NCBI GenBank assembly: GCA_006386115.1
Contig: VFIW01000014.1
Location: 322,322 to 386,321 of the forward strand
Source of the DNA: Globisporangium splendens
Taxonomy: Eukaryota; Oomycota; Peronosporomycetes; Pythiales; Pythiaceae
Direction of reading: 5' to 3'
Length of the DNA stretch: 64,000 nucleotides
In this document: positions 31,058 through 43,049 of the stretch, piece by piece
Numbering within the stretch: position 1 is the stretch's first letter
How the letters are laid out: every line of letters starts with the position of its first letter
Program-made: the position numbers and the translations under genes
Notes under the pieces: generated by a model
What the model was told of the DNA's origin: nothing
Databases searched by the model: none
Seen by the model: the letters and a program-made list of their open reading frames with translations, nothing else

Positions 31058-32866
31058 ATGACCACCATCAGCTGTGTCAGCTCTATTGGCAGCAAAACAG
31101 CAGCTTCAGAAGCGGTGACCGAGTCGCACGACACTGCGGAGCGAGGTGGCAATGGCGACGAGCTCGTGAGCGACGTGCTCGCGTCGAATTCGTCGTCGCA
31201 CGCGTCGGCGTTCCGACTCCTCGAGCAGTACTTTGAGACCGACATGATCACGCTCGAGCAGCTCCAGTTCCACAAGGACAAGTACACGAAGCTCAACGCG
31301 TGCGTGCTGGACACGCACAAGCATGAGAAGCACCTGCTCGAGCAGGCAAAGACGCTCAACAGCGAACTGCTCAGCGAAAAGATCAGCGTCGAGAAGCAGT
31401 CGATCCGCAAAGCCGAGGAGCTCGCGGCGTTCGTGTCGGTCGACAAGGAAAAGGAGAAAGCGCTGAAAGAACTCGCCGAGCGTATTGACAGCGACGCGGT
31501 GCTCACGTTTGAGATTACGGAGCTGCAGCGCGAGCACGTTGATCTACTTGGTCAGAAAGACGATATCCTGGCGGCGCACGCGAAACTGATTGAGCCTGAA
31601 GTACGCAAACTCGCGGACGAGATCAGCAGGCTCAGCGAAGAGAACCACCGGATCGATAACGAGATCGTCAAGGACAATCAGCGCAAGAAAGACTACCTCA
31701 GCCGCCTTGAGTTCTTGAGATCAGAGAACGCTCGGCTCGAGCAAAGCTGCGGCTCGGAGCAAAAGCAGCTCAATCAGCTCCAGAACGACCCCGAACGCAT
31801 GGAGAAACAGACTGACGTGGTGCAGAGAGCGGTGCCCAACTTGGAACATGAGATCGCAAAGGCGCGTGAAAAAGTTGCCGAGTTGGATGCAGCCATTGAG
31901 GAGCAGACGACGAAGATGCGCGAGGCTGAGGACGTGCAGAAAGAGATCTCGCACAAGCTGGATGTGCATCGTGACACGATTGACCAACGCCAACGTGACG
32001 TCGACCACGTCAACCTGCACTTGTGTGAGGAGCAAAACACGCATGTCTTGCGGTTGAGCGAGAAAACGCGCTTTGAGATGGCAGGAAAAGCGCTCGATAT
32101 GAGCTTTCGGCGCGAGAACGAACGCGTCCAGAAAGACCAGAAGGATTACGATCGCTTGAAGCGCGAGCTGAAAAAGAAACTCATGCTCTACGACAGCAGC
32201 AAGGCACTGCTGCCAAACTTGAAATCGCAGGTCGTCGACGCGCATCACCAGATCAGTGCCTTGAAGGCAGAAAACAAGAAGCAGACACAGATGCAGCTCG
32301 AGGTGAAGAAGCAGGTGGACTTGCTCATCGCGCATTTCCTCAAGCAGGAAGACGGCGAGAAGCACCAGTCCGCGGATCTGGACAATCTCACGACGAAAGT
32401 GGGCTCATTCGAAGAGGAAGTCGCGCAGCGGCTCGTGGAAGAAAGCAAGCAGAAGAAGCTCATCGCGATGCTCACGGTGCAGCGCGAGATGAAAGCACGT
32501 GAGGCGGCTTCCGCGCTCGAAGCCGAGAAGCAGACCCATCAGGAGCTCAAGATGAAGGAGCTTGTGATCTTCGACCTGGCCAAGAAGTGGAACGAGACCA
32601 ATAACCACTTGAAAGAGTTCTCGGCGCTCTACGACGTCGTGAAGAACGAGCGCAATAAGTACGTGAACCTCATCCAGGCGTCATCGCAGGCACTGGCCGA
32701 GATGAAGGAGAAGATCAAGATCCTGCACAACGAAGTTGAGGTGCTGCGCAACGAGTCGTTGGCCAAGGATAAGGCGCTCGTGAAGGAAAAGCTCGCGCAC
32801 AACGCAGCGCTCAATTTGAACTCATCGAACGCCTTTGCCGTCGTTTGCACCACTTTTTCAAGCTGA
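31058..32866 (+). pseudogene. CCDC146: CCDC146 (MBO2)-like ciliary coiled-coil gene, 3' truncated
   Basis: CCDC146 (MBO2 in Chlamydomonas) is a coiled-coil protein of axonemes and basal bodies. The ORF gives 602 residues from the ATG at 31058. Family matches are AFRLLEQYFETDMITLEQLQ, HKDKYTKLNACVLDTHKHE, the long central coiled coil, and FSALYDVVKNERNKYVNLIQ followed by SSQALAEMKEKIKILHNEVE and VLRNESLAKDKALVKEKLA. The human protein (955 aa) continues for some 300-400 residues past this last segment. Here the reading falls into unrelated sequence (about 32795-32830) and stops at 32866, and no continuation is visible downstream on this strand. The minus-strand coiled-coil gene runs into the same point from the other side. 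Up to that point the frame has no lesion. I call it truncated; a continuous transcript might still be made. Confidence 0.75.
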
Positions 32867-34338
32867 AAGTATGCATTGCCACAGTCATTTTGTTCACATG
32901 GCAACGCAGAAATGAAAGCCATGGCTTACCTTTTGCACTTTTGGAATATGCAGCTTCTTGCCGTTGAGATGCGCACGTTTTTCTTCGTCGAAGCGGTGCT
33001 GCAGGTGCACGAGGTCGTCTTCCATTTGCGAATTCGTGAGCACGAGTTTGGCGTTCGCGGCTTTGAGGTCAGCGAGCTCGCGCTTGAGTTTCTGCACCAA
33101 GAACTGCACATCGTCGAGCGCCGCCGCGTTCTTATTGCTCTGAGAACTACTCGCCGCGGGAGGCACGCTACTGCTGCCAGTAAAGCGAACGTCTCCAAAT
33201 TGGGCATCGTCCGTACCGAATGATGTCGCTCCGAGACTGAGACCGTCAGCTCCGCCTTTGAGTGATTCGCCGACGAAGGAGCTTTCCCAGGCAACGATGC
33301 TGCATTTTCGCGCTCAATTTGGTTGCTGCTGCGCGTCTTGCTGGCAAACCGATCGCGCATCTCTTTCTGCAGATCCAACAGCGCCTGAGCCATCTTAACG
33401 TACACATCCATGCAGTTAAGGAAACAAGGCGTCATCATATACACAAGCATCCAGGTTCTGATCACAATGGAAACGCATAGTGGGCAGATATATAGAGCTG
33501 TGTGTCATACGAGGCCAGCACGTCTCGCTCCGTGTCGCCCATACTGCGGGTCACAGTCGTCGAGGACTCCAAGGCGCTAACACGGTCACACGCACATGAG
33601 TTTCACGACCCAGTAGCCATCAGAAAACGCGCATGTTGCGTTTGCGTACCCGACTTCGAGGTCGAGCTGCTGTTTCTCCTTGAGGATATCTTCCGAGATC
33701 TTGCTCATAAGCTCACGCCGCGTCTCAAAGAGCTCAACGATCAGCGCGTCCTTGCTGTCCGTTTTCTCCTTCTTGACGCTGCGCTCGATGACGTCCTTGA
33801 GCTGTTTCTACTTGCACAATCAATACGCAGGCATTACTAGCTCCACTAGCATATTCAGGCGCATCCATAAATGCACACTCACGGTCTCGGCTTCGACGTC
33901 AGAGAGCAGCGCGAGCGCGTTGGCAGGCTCTTTGTCGCTCTTGAGCTGGTGGAAGCCGACGCGGAAGTCGAGCAGTAGCCGCAGGTCCGAGCGCAGACAG
34001 CGCAGCTTGGCGCTCTCGTCGTCCTCCTGCTGCTTCTGGCTCGCAGCCGACGTGCTCAGTACTCCGTGCGGGTCCTGCGACCGCAGCGCGCGGCTGTTCT
34101 GGAGCTGCAGGTCGATGTGCTTGGCGAGCTGCGTGACGTCTTCTCGCCAGTCGATCGCGCGCTTGGCGAGCCGCAGCACGTCCTTCTTGGTGAACGTGGT
34201 GGCCGCGCCGCTTCCGTTGCTCGCATTGGCGCTCAGCGCGTCCTGCTGCCGCTGCAGCGCCGTGCTGATCTCCTCATTCAGGTCCTCGAACTTCTTGTGG
34301 AGCTCGTGCGCCTGCAGAGAGTGCGCCTCCATCGCCAA
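32800..34338 (-). pseudogene. Unrecognised coiled-coil gene, frameshifted and 3' truncated
   Basis: A minus-strand gene of at least four exons. Exon 1 (from 34338, MAMEAHSLQAHELHKKFEDL) ends near 33890 at a GTGAGT donor after LLSDVEAET. Exon 2 (about 33808-33665) is helical (KQLKDVIERSVKKEKTDSKD, RELMSKISEDILKEKQQLDL). A third exon carries MAQALLDLQKEMRDRFASK up to IERENAAS. A one-base deletion near 33293 is then needed to continue as AWESSFVGESLKGGADGLSL, then ALDDVQFLVQKLKRELADLK and NSQMEDDLVHLQHRFDEEKR. A last intron (GTAAGC..TTTCAG, about 32933-32852) leads to LEKVVQTTAKAFDEFK, after which the reading is antisense to CCDC146 and loses coding character. The codon bias on both sides of the deletion supports a single frameshifted exon. 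I do not recognise the family; structural or ciliary coiled coil is only a guess. Confidence 0.55.
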
Positions 34339-34399
34339 TTTGTCGCGCCAACTTCAACGTGTCAAGTGACTGCTGGGTTGGGTGCATCTGGGGTGAGCG

Positions 34400-37380
34400 G
34401 TTGCCTGGGTGCTCCTGACGAACTCGGCAACGACTGGTACAGAGACCACTGTGACGAGATTACCGGCCAATTCGAGCGACTTTTCAACTTGCGGATACCC
34501 GAATGCGTTCTACCAAGTTCGTTCAGTGAAGCACATATTCACTGCATAAAAAAGTCCGTCTCTGCTGCGTCTCCGCTGGACTACAGGCCAATCGCACTCC
34601 TCAACTCTGATTACAAAATATTCACACGGGTATTTGCAACCAGATTACGAACTGTGCTCCCTTGGCTTATCCATCACATGCAAGCTGGTTTCGTTCCAGG
34701 GCGAGCAATCCCGACTACGATCGATGTGCTATTGGCTGCACAACAGCGGGCCACGAGCGATCGCGTTGCTCCTTGATTTTGCTAAAGCCTATGATTCACT
34801 CGATCGCAGCTTTCTGGCACAAGCGCTCTAACATCTTGGATTCCCATTGAAGTTCGTACGCTTAGTGAAGGTGTTACACTCTCAAACCACGTACAAGTTC
34901 ATTGTCAACGGTTTCCTGTCGAGAAAGTACAACGTGACATCCGGAATTCGTCAAGGATGTCCGCTGGTCCCTCTTCTCTTCATCTTGGCGTTAGAGGTTC
35001 TTTATCGGAAAATCGAAGCGAGTGATGAAATACACGGCGTTGAACTCCAGGCAGCAGGATGCGCAACTGAAGTCAGACTTGGAGGATACGCAGACGACAC
35101 GACCATTTATCTTAGCGATCCTAAGGATATTAATGCCGTGTTTGCAATCCTGGACAAATATGGAGCAGCTTCTGGGCTTCGAGTCAATCGGCACAAATCT
35201 GCAGAATTACCGCTGAACAAGGGATACAGCTCCACCGAAGAGTCAGTCAGTGACATTCATGTGCTACAACGTGAGGGACATTGCCGCTACCTCGGCATCC
35301 AAGTCGGGCAAACGCCTTCGAATGCAATTAACTGGTCCAAGTGCATCCAAGACTTACGTGTCAGACTTCGACTTGCGCGTCTCAAAACTCACTCTGCTAC
35401 CCAACGTGCAGCAATTGCCAGTGCCGTCATCATACCCAAAGTGCTTTACGTGGCCAGGCACTCCTGGCCCTCTACGGCTATTGTCAATCAGCTACACGAC
35501 CTAGTGAAACAATTTGTCTGGGGCTCAAGGAATGGTAACCTGCGAAACCGTGGATGAAGGAAGAACAAGCTGAACTCAAAAAAATGAATGGAGGCTTGTC
35601 AGTACCCAACATCAGAACTGAGCTGATGACGATGAGTGCCGCAGCAGTCTCCAAATGGGCAATCACAACCTCTCACATCGATCAGGTCATCGGGGAAATC
35701 TTGCTGCACAACACAAGGGCTTCTTCGACGTACATCACGCCGCTCGATGCAACTCCAAGGCGGCCACCCCAGCTTCGTGATAGCATGTGGGCAACTGGCG
35801 CAGCATTGTGTGCGTCGCTCCATTCTCAACCCTATGAGCCCAGAGAGCGTGATAATGTACGTTGGTGTTACGAGCACTTCAAGTTGACAATTGTGCAGAC
35901 TCAATGGGACGGCGAGGTGTTCCAGATCGACCTCAGCTCTAAAATGTCTGACAGGCTTCCAGGTATCATCGCTGAAGGACGAAAGCTACGCGGGACATTC
36001 TGTGCAGAATGGCTGCCATACATGACCTCGACTGCAGATGGGTGGCTTCTTGATTCCAACGGCTCCCCTTACAAACTTGCTCACACATCATTATCAGTTG
36101 GAACAGCACAACTGGGTGACATACTTCGATGGGAGTGGATAAGACCAGGAGTGCTTAACTTCATCCCAACATGTGGAATCTCCGGATTCTCCCGGCCGTC
36201 TATTCGAGCGCTCGAGCGGTTATGTGCTACGTTGGTATCCAACTTCCCACAGCTTCTGTATCGACCACAGCAAACAAATGTGCTTCGGCTAATGGAGCGA
36301 ATTACACAACATCCCAGAGATTACTGTTTATATGGCTCAGACTCTTCTCCGGCTGAAAGCCAATCGACTCTCCATGTGGAACTATGAGAAAACTGATCTA
36401 TCCTGCTCGAATCCCGAATGTTCCCAAGTTGTCCAATCTTCTGTTCAACATCTATTCTGGGAGTGTCCGAAAGCCAAACTGGTGTGGAACTGCTTTTATG
36501 CGCTATGGGCGAAGATCGGAATCACTCCTGGTCACGACCCCGCAATCTGGATCTTCAGTCTGGATCTACCAGATACTCCAAGGCATGCATGGACCACGAT
36601 CAAGAGACACATTATCGGACACAAGTGCTCCCATGAACATCTCCAAGATCATCTCTATCCCGTCGCACACATGCTGTGGCGATATATGAGCGCGTCGCTC
36701 ATACAGACCATTTGGTGTGCGCATCTGCGACGCATGGATTCGGATCCAATCGAATCGACTTCTGAGATGGCGATCATGATCACACGGCAATCCAGGACCA
36801 GGAGGGACTGGATCCATTATCGCGCGTGTCCATAAGGACTCGCACACAGCCAGTTTAATTTGGGCCGCGAGCATGTCCTATACCAGGAAGGACACGACCA
36901 ACAACTTTGCCGAGTACTGGGGTCTCATACACGGACTCGAGAAGCCCAACGCAGTCACTTCGAACCGTTGTACGTGATTGGAGACAGTGCACTCATTATC
37001 TCCCAACAGCGAATGCATCGGTCCCCTCGACAGCACCGATTGGCACGTTTATACCAGACAAGTCGACGACTCGCGGATTGCATCGACATCCGAGGATGAT
37101 ACCATCACTACCGTGCCTTCAACAAGATGGCGGACTCAGCTGCCAACCTAGCCATGGACACCAGAACCTCAACGCAGGTTCACTTCCCAACTCAAGAGCT
37201 GCTTTCAACAATCTCACCCAGGATCTTGACAACGACGTCATGCATTGGCTTATGCGAAGTTCGGAAGACCCAAGGTCATTGGACAACACAAGGCAGCCTC
37301 ACATAGGACCAAGAGAACATGCCATCCTGGTCAAAGATTATTTAGCATTCAGAAGTGATCTAGTGCAATCCGCGCTATAG
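34400..37380 (+). mobile_element. Degenerate non-LTR retrotransposon (LINE) with RNase H
   Basis: Fragments of one LINE polyprotein lie in order on the plus strand but in different frames. Reverse transcriptase begins at about 34520 (SPLDYRPIALLNSDYKIFTR, then IHHMQAGFVPGRA), shifts near 34760 to LLDFAKAYDSLDRSFLAQAL, then shifts again at 34847 to carry IRQGCPLVPLLFILALEVLY and the catalytic GYADDTTIYL. Downstream come the thumb region, a zinc-knuckle-like CSNPECSQVVQSSVQHLFWE segment at about 36405, and RNase H remains near 36890 (TNNFAEYWGLIHGLEK). No endonuclease or ORF1 is present, so the copy is 5' truncated as well as frameshifted, and dead. Its codon use is clearly less G/C-biased than host genes. 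The 5' boundary (about 34345-34450) and the 3' end (about 37380) are approximate; no long poly(A) or target-site duplication was found by eye. Confidence 0.85.
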
Positions 37381-37849
37381 ACACATTTACAATCCAATAT
37401 GAAATTCGTAATGAAGATTAGGTAGGAGAATGGATGTTGTAGGTCACGACGATGAACCTAAATATACCTCACATTATAAAGGTTGCCTGGGTGCATGTTG
37501 AAGCATTCGAGAGAGAGAGCAGCGTCCATTGAATGTTCTTCTGATCCTCTGTTCTTCTGTGTTTTGTTCATTTAATTCTTCCGCGTTCTTTTCTTCTTTT
37601 GTCTCTTCAGAAAACAAAACAAAAGCTAAACTCTCCTTAAATAATTCGCCACCACGCACATGCGTACTACACATATACTCCACGGGTCTGGAAACCTTGC
37701 TTGTCTTGCCAAGCATCTGCACCCGCATTCGTATCGGCATTCATGCGTCTGTCCGAAATGACTCCTGCCAACGCCACAGAGGAAACGGCGCTGTCTGCAA
37801 ACTCCACGCGACACGCATCCAGCAGTCTCACCCTTGCGCACCAAATACT
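37381..37849. other. Intergenic region after the LINE
   Basis: This 470-base A/T-rich stretch between the LINE remnant and the BET gene 3' end shows no gene; the left part may still be LINE 3' untranslated sequence. Confidence 0.4.
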
Positions 37850-40800
37850 TTACAAAAACGACGAAGAGCTGAAAGACTCTAAATCTTCTGTCAGAGTGTG
37901 CTCGTGATGTCCGGTGTCATCGTCTCGAGTCAGCTTCTCACGCTCAACAGCTCGCTGGGCGGCACGAGCGCGCTCCGCTTCACGAACGCGTTCCTCGCGG
38001 ATTCGTTCCTCTTGCGCTTCAAGCTCTTGCTTGCGTCGCTCCATTTCTTCGCGTTCTCTCTCTTTCTCACGCTCTCGTTGTTCGACTTCGCGACGACGTT
38101 GGGCTTCGAACTCTTCACTTCGCTCCTTTTCTTTTTGCTGCTTCATTTGCTCCATTGAGCGAACAGAAAGCCACAGCGAACTCGTGTGACTTTCTTCGGA
38201 GTGAATAGGAGATTTACCATTCGATGATTCCTTCTGAGCAAGCAAACTCCATGCGCCACGATTCTCAACCTTCAACGGCTCCGAGCTTGAAATATCGTCT
38301 CGGATTTTCTTTGCTGCATCTATACAGAGCGCTTTAGATTTTTCTTCAACCACAATTTCATCACCACCAGCAACATGTGAACTAACCAGAACGTGAAGAA
38401 CTCGAGTCTGAAATCTGGGACAAAACTGGTGCGCTCACGAGCGAAGGAGACTGTCGTTGATAACACGGGCTCGTTAATATTCTTGAACTGCTCAGCACTC
38501 CGCAGCCTAAAACGCAGTACTCACCCGTTGAATAGGCGCTCCGGTGTCTGATTCGGAATCGCTGTCGCTGTCGCTATCTGAGTCTGAAGAGTCAGAAGAG
38601 CTCGACGAACTGTCAGACGAACTATCAGCATCTTTCTTGTCGACATCATCAGCCTCCACGCCGCCGTCCGCATCTGTCATGACCACATCGTGATCATGTC
38701 GCTTCTCGTGGGATACATGCGGGCCATCGTTATCGATTGCCGCGAGCTGATGCTTTAACTCCTCTTGTCTGTTTCGAATGTTCAAAGCCGCCACTTTTGC
38801 TGACTTCAAACGATTGACGGGAGGCGACGTTTTGCCCTTCTTCGTGGTAGTAGGACGCTTCCGTTTTCGACCAATGCCATTCTCCTGTGAAAAAAGCAAA
38901 GTTAGCTCTATCAACACACACTGATCAGCACGTTTTCATGCAAACAGGACATACCCGAACATATCCCTCAAGCATCCGCAAACAACGTGTATCGAATGCG
39001 TTAATGTCAATCTCGACTTCGCCGTGCTCGTTCGCGAGTTTTGCAACAGGAACAGCTTCTGCAATGATTTGGAGAACTCGGTTAATCTTGTCCTGAGGAA
39101 GGGATCTGATGTCAGCACCCAGACGCGCTTTATCCATCTGGCTCATTGGTTCATTCAGCTCCTCCTCGGTCAGATCTTCCATTTTGAACGGCCTGAACAG
39201 ATGCAACAAATTAGTGATACGTCCCAAATATTCCCTCAAATGGCTTGTCAAAGTTATGAAATGCGTACCTTGCTGCGGGCTTCGAAGGCTTTGGAGTCAC
39301 AATTTTCACGGTACTTGGCTGGAGCTGCTCAAGGGTTGCCTTCAGTCTCTCAATATCTTCTTTCAAGGACATAATCAGACCCTGATCGTCACCAGGCACG
39401 CGTCGCTTTGTGTTGCCTTTTGCACCTTTGCCACCTTTCACTTTCTTGGATGAATGGCTGCTTTCAGACTTTCGCTCCTTCTTCGTCTTCACAAGCTTAT
39501 GCTTGTCACCCAGTTTCTCGTTTGCAGCAGCCTTCAAGTTCAAACTCTTGATTCGCTTCTCAAAATCTTCCGAAAGCTTTTGAGCAAAAATGTGCACTTG
39601 ACTGTGGGCTGCATTATAGAGCATTGCGTTCCTAAAAACCAACCGAACGTGGTCAGCAAAGACGGAAGCGTCATCATAGTAACCTCCTTCCAGGTTCTGC
39701 CGAATAGTCCCGAGATCCATCGGCTCCTTGATCACTTGGAAATAATCGGGAATGCCCAAAGCCACTGGATCCACGGGTGCCAAGAAAGGTCCTGCTTTAG
39801 GATTGACCATCAGACCCTTCAGAATGCTGTGGCACTTCTTCACACTGTGAGGGATTCGGTCGAATTCGATCACATTCTCCTCCCGCAAATGCGCTGGCGC
39901 CACCCGCTTTCGCTCTGAACGACCTCTTGCAACCACGGACGGCGAGTTATAAGCAATACTGGGCATCACCACGTTTCGTGGCGCAACAACACTCACTGGC
40001 TCTGGAACGTGGGCAACCGCTGGAGGAGTGACGACGGCGACAGGAGGGGCAGGCGCTTTCGTTGAAAGCTTCAATGTATTCGCTTGTGCAGCAACCTTCG
40101 GAGCTCGACCACGTCGAGGCAACGTTCGCTTTTCTTTCGTCTTGGGTTTGTATACCTTGTACATTCGCAGCTCGTTTGTTTCCTTGTGCAGAGATCCGTG
40201 CAGAGAGAACAAGCCAAAACGATTTTCGCCAGATCCGGATACCAAAAAGTGAGACGGCAAACTTGGATCGTGAACAAACCGGATTTCAACGTCTTTCTCG
40301 GTCACAGTCTGTGGTTTCCCTTTCACAGCTTGGATCTGAAAGAAGCCAGTGTATTTGCTGTGAAATGGCATCGCCGATCTCACACTTGAGTCCGTTTCGT
40401 AGCCGAAATACGCTGGACAGATTTCGGAAGCTGGTACATTTTCGATTCTTGATGATCGCGCAAGTGATCCATCCGCAAACGATGGGTGAATGATATCGGA
40501 GCTGCCAGTACAGGTTGGAATGTAGACATCTTCCTGTGATTTCATCTCAAACGGACTGGTGACACCATTTTCTTCGAAGGCTGCTTCTGTCATTCCCCAC
40601 CGACCGGTCCACACTGCTCGTCTGTCTTGAATGTAGTATTTACCCACCAGCAAAGGCGAATATTGGGTCACTTCTCGCGGCAGACTGAAAGCGCTCGACT
40701 GCTTTTGAGAGTTCCCGTTCACTTCACCAGTCAAATTCGCTGTCGTCGTTGTAGCAGACGACATCTGGGCGGCATTCTTCGCGGACATGTCTGGTTTCTT

Positions 40801-41337
40801 TTCGTCTAGCTTTTCATCCCCATTCGCACCACCAGATGCTGATCCGTTTTCGCTGGACTTCGTCGGGGTCATCGTCGATGTGTTGGAGTTTGCTGTCGCT
40901 GCTGTTGTCTCTGTCGGAGTCACGGTTCCGTTCATGTCTGGCGTGGGCGAACATTTCTGCGTTTGTTGTTGCTCCACCATCATCACACACAAGCGCACGC
41001 ACTCCACGCCTTTACTTGCGCTTCCACCACTCCGGGCTTCCACCGAATTTTCCGCGCTCCAGCTCAGTGCCTTCCCGGATTCGACCACTTCAATCCCTGT
41101 TGTCTGGAACACGTGGTCGGGTTGCTGCGGCGAGTTCGTAATCGGTGACGTCGTGGCTGTCGATTGGGAAAGAAGCGTCGCTTGTTTCGGCTGTTGTTTC
41201 CGATTCAACACCTCCACCTGGTCTTGCTCGTCGTCCAGCGTCGGATCCTCTATGGTTCTCAGCGGGTGCGACACGAGACGCTCAAGCACGGCGAGTGGAC
41301 AAGTCGGTTGTTGGGTGTTCCTGTTGCTGGCGGCCAC
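37850..41337 (-). CDS. BET-family bromodomain protein
   Basis: BET proteins read acetylated histones and recruit transcription elongation factors. Four exons (41337-39269, 39192-38955, 38884-38525, 38407-37850) splice in phase to 1074 residues. One bromodomain lies at about 500-595 (HSILKGLMVNPKAGPFLAPV, DYFQVIKEPMDLGTIRQNLE, RNAMLYNAAHSQVH). The NET domain is encoded mostly by exon 2 (MEDLTEEELNEPMSQMDKAR, VEIDINAFDTRCLRMLEGYV). A Ser/Asp tract follows, then a C-terminal segment like that of BRD4 (PLKVENRGAWSLLAQKESS) with a long Glu/Arg helix. N-terminal to the bromodomain, about residues 220-400, is a beta-rich module with WTGRWGM, PFHSKYTGFFQIQ and SGENRFGLFSLHGSL that animal BETs lack. 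The start could instead be the later MVEQQQTQK. The protein has one bromodomain, as in plant GTE proteins, rather than two. Confidence 0.9.
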
Positions 41338-43049
41338 TTCAACTGCTGTTGCCGACCCTCGCAGAACGAGTGGCTGAACGCGTCAGTTGAATGAGTCGGC
41401 TGATACGCGGGTTGGCAAGGGGAAACGCGGCTTCTAGGACGGGTTCTGACTGTCAGTCCTTCCGTTTGTATGGGCCGCCTGTGTCGCTCTTTCCTTTTTC
41501 GCAAATGAGCGCGGGAGGCGCGCGCCAACTTCTGGGCAAATTTGCAAATGAGGCAGAGTGATGGTCGCGTCCAAAACGCCACCAAACTCGTGTTCTCCCT
41601 ACGAAAGAGTGACTGTTTGAAAGAGGAGGAGGGGGGCGTCTAAATGGGAGGGGGCAAGCTGCTCACTCGCCTTCCTTGGAATATCCAAAATGAAAAATAC
41701 CCAGCGCTCAATCCCCCAAAAAAGAAACTCCAGTGAAAAAACCTCGCGGCGCGGTCCCATGCAGACGCATAAAACCTGTTTCACACAGCGTCACTTTATG
41801 CATAAAACCTTAAAAAACCTACAGAGTTTTTCTTTCCTGGAAAACAAGACAAAGCAGGGAAAGGTCACCACCCAAGAGGAAGAAAATCAGTTTCTAGAGG
41901 TCCTGGTATCTCCGTTGCCAACAGGAGATGAACCAGTTCGAGGGCGTATCGGAACCCATCGAATTGTGCGCCTTCCTCCCATACGTAATACTTCGTTCTT
42001 TCTGCTGCAATAAACCGCTAGCCCTACCCGCTTCCCATATTGTCTCGGATCACCAATTATGCAATTCGAGAGGTTTGCGTCAGATTGTGCTGGCCGTTTA
42101 GATCTGGCGTTTTTTTACGAATGCGTAAAAAGTGGTACACTTTCCAGAACATTGCGTTTTTACGAGAGGTACCAGTCGTAAAAACCCACAGACAATGCCG
42201 CCGATTTCAATGGTTACGATCGCGCCAGCGACACTGTCGTACAAGCCTGTTTACGCCGGTCAACACAGCGCGCAGTCATTTGAAGCAGCCCATTTTATCG
42301 CTGCTGTATCGGCATGCGATACAAAGTGCTTGCCTGCATCATAACTAGTTGCTGTGCGCTATCGCTGATCGCTTTGCAGGTTCTTTATTCCCCTTGACGT
42401 CGTCATCAACCAACCACCATCAACGCGAAATTACAGTATCCCACAGACAAAAAAGTGTAACCACCTGGAAAGCATGGGCCATACCCGCGGGTCTTCCTTG
42501 GAGGAATTCAGACTGTAAACTCCCTATAAAGTGCAAACGGGTTTGCCGAAAGTGGTTACTCTGCATCCGAAATGTACCGAATACCCAACCAACCAACCAT
42601 TCTTTTCGTAGAAGGGGCAACTGAAAAACGCGATCTTTCGAGGCGAAATCTTTGTCGTCCTTCTACTTTCTTATTTGTCGAAGCTAATCGCGATCTCAAC
42701 CAGACGCACACACCAGCATACACACATGCTGTCGACACCATCGTTATTGCTGCAGTTTGCTCTTTAAGCAGCAGAACACGCGATCCGTAACTCCGATTTA
42801 CGAAGTTCGGCTCGCATTTCGGTGCCAGTGCAATCCTTGACAGCGTGTGCCACGTCAGCAATCTTGTTCTTATAGAGGAGATCGCTGTTCCTGTAGAGAG
42901 ACCTGAGAACACTTGGATACGATTTGTATCTCTTGATTCATGGTCATCAAGATCTTTCATGGAGTTAGTTGGATGCATGACACGGTTAGAACATTGTATG
43001 CTTTTTGAAATGGGACTTTATGTAGACTGTCGCTCGTTAATCTCGATGG
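41338..43049. other. Unexplained 1.7 kb region
   Basis: No recognisable gene was found. A 49-codon open frame at about 42195-42344 (MPPISMVTIAPATLSYKPVY onward) has host-like codon use and may be an exon remnant or a small protein; I cannot support it further. Two strong hairpins lie just upstream of it (listed separately). The region should also contain the BET promoter on its left side. Confidence 0.4.
42107..42185. repeat. Paired TTTTTACG hairpins
   Basis: Four alternating copies of TTTTTACG and CGTAAAAA occur within about 80 bases. They make two perfect inverted repeats: TTTTTACG-AATG-CGTAAAAA near 42112-42131, and TTTTTACGA-GAGGTACCAG-TCGTAAAAA near 42157-42184. Function is unknown. Confidence 0.8.
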
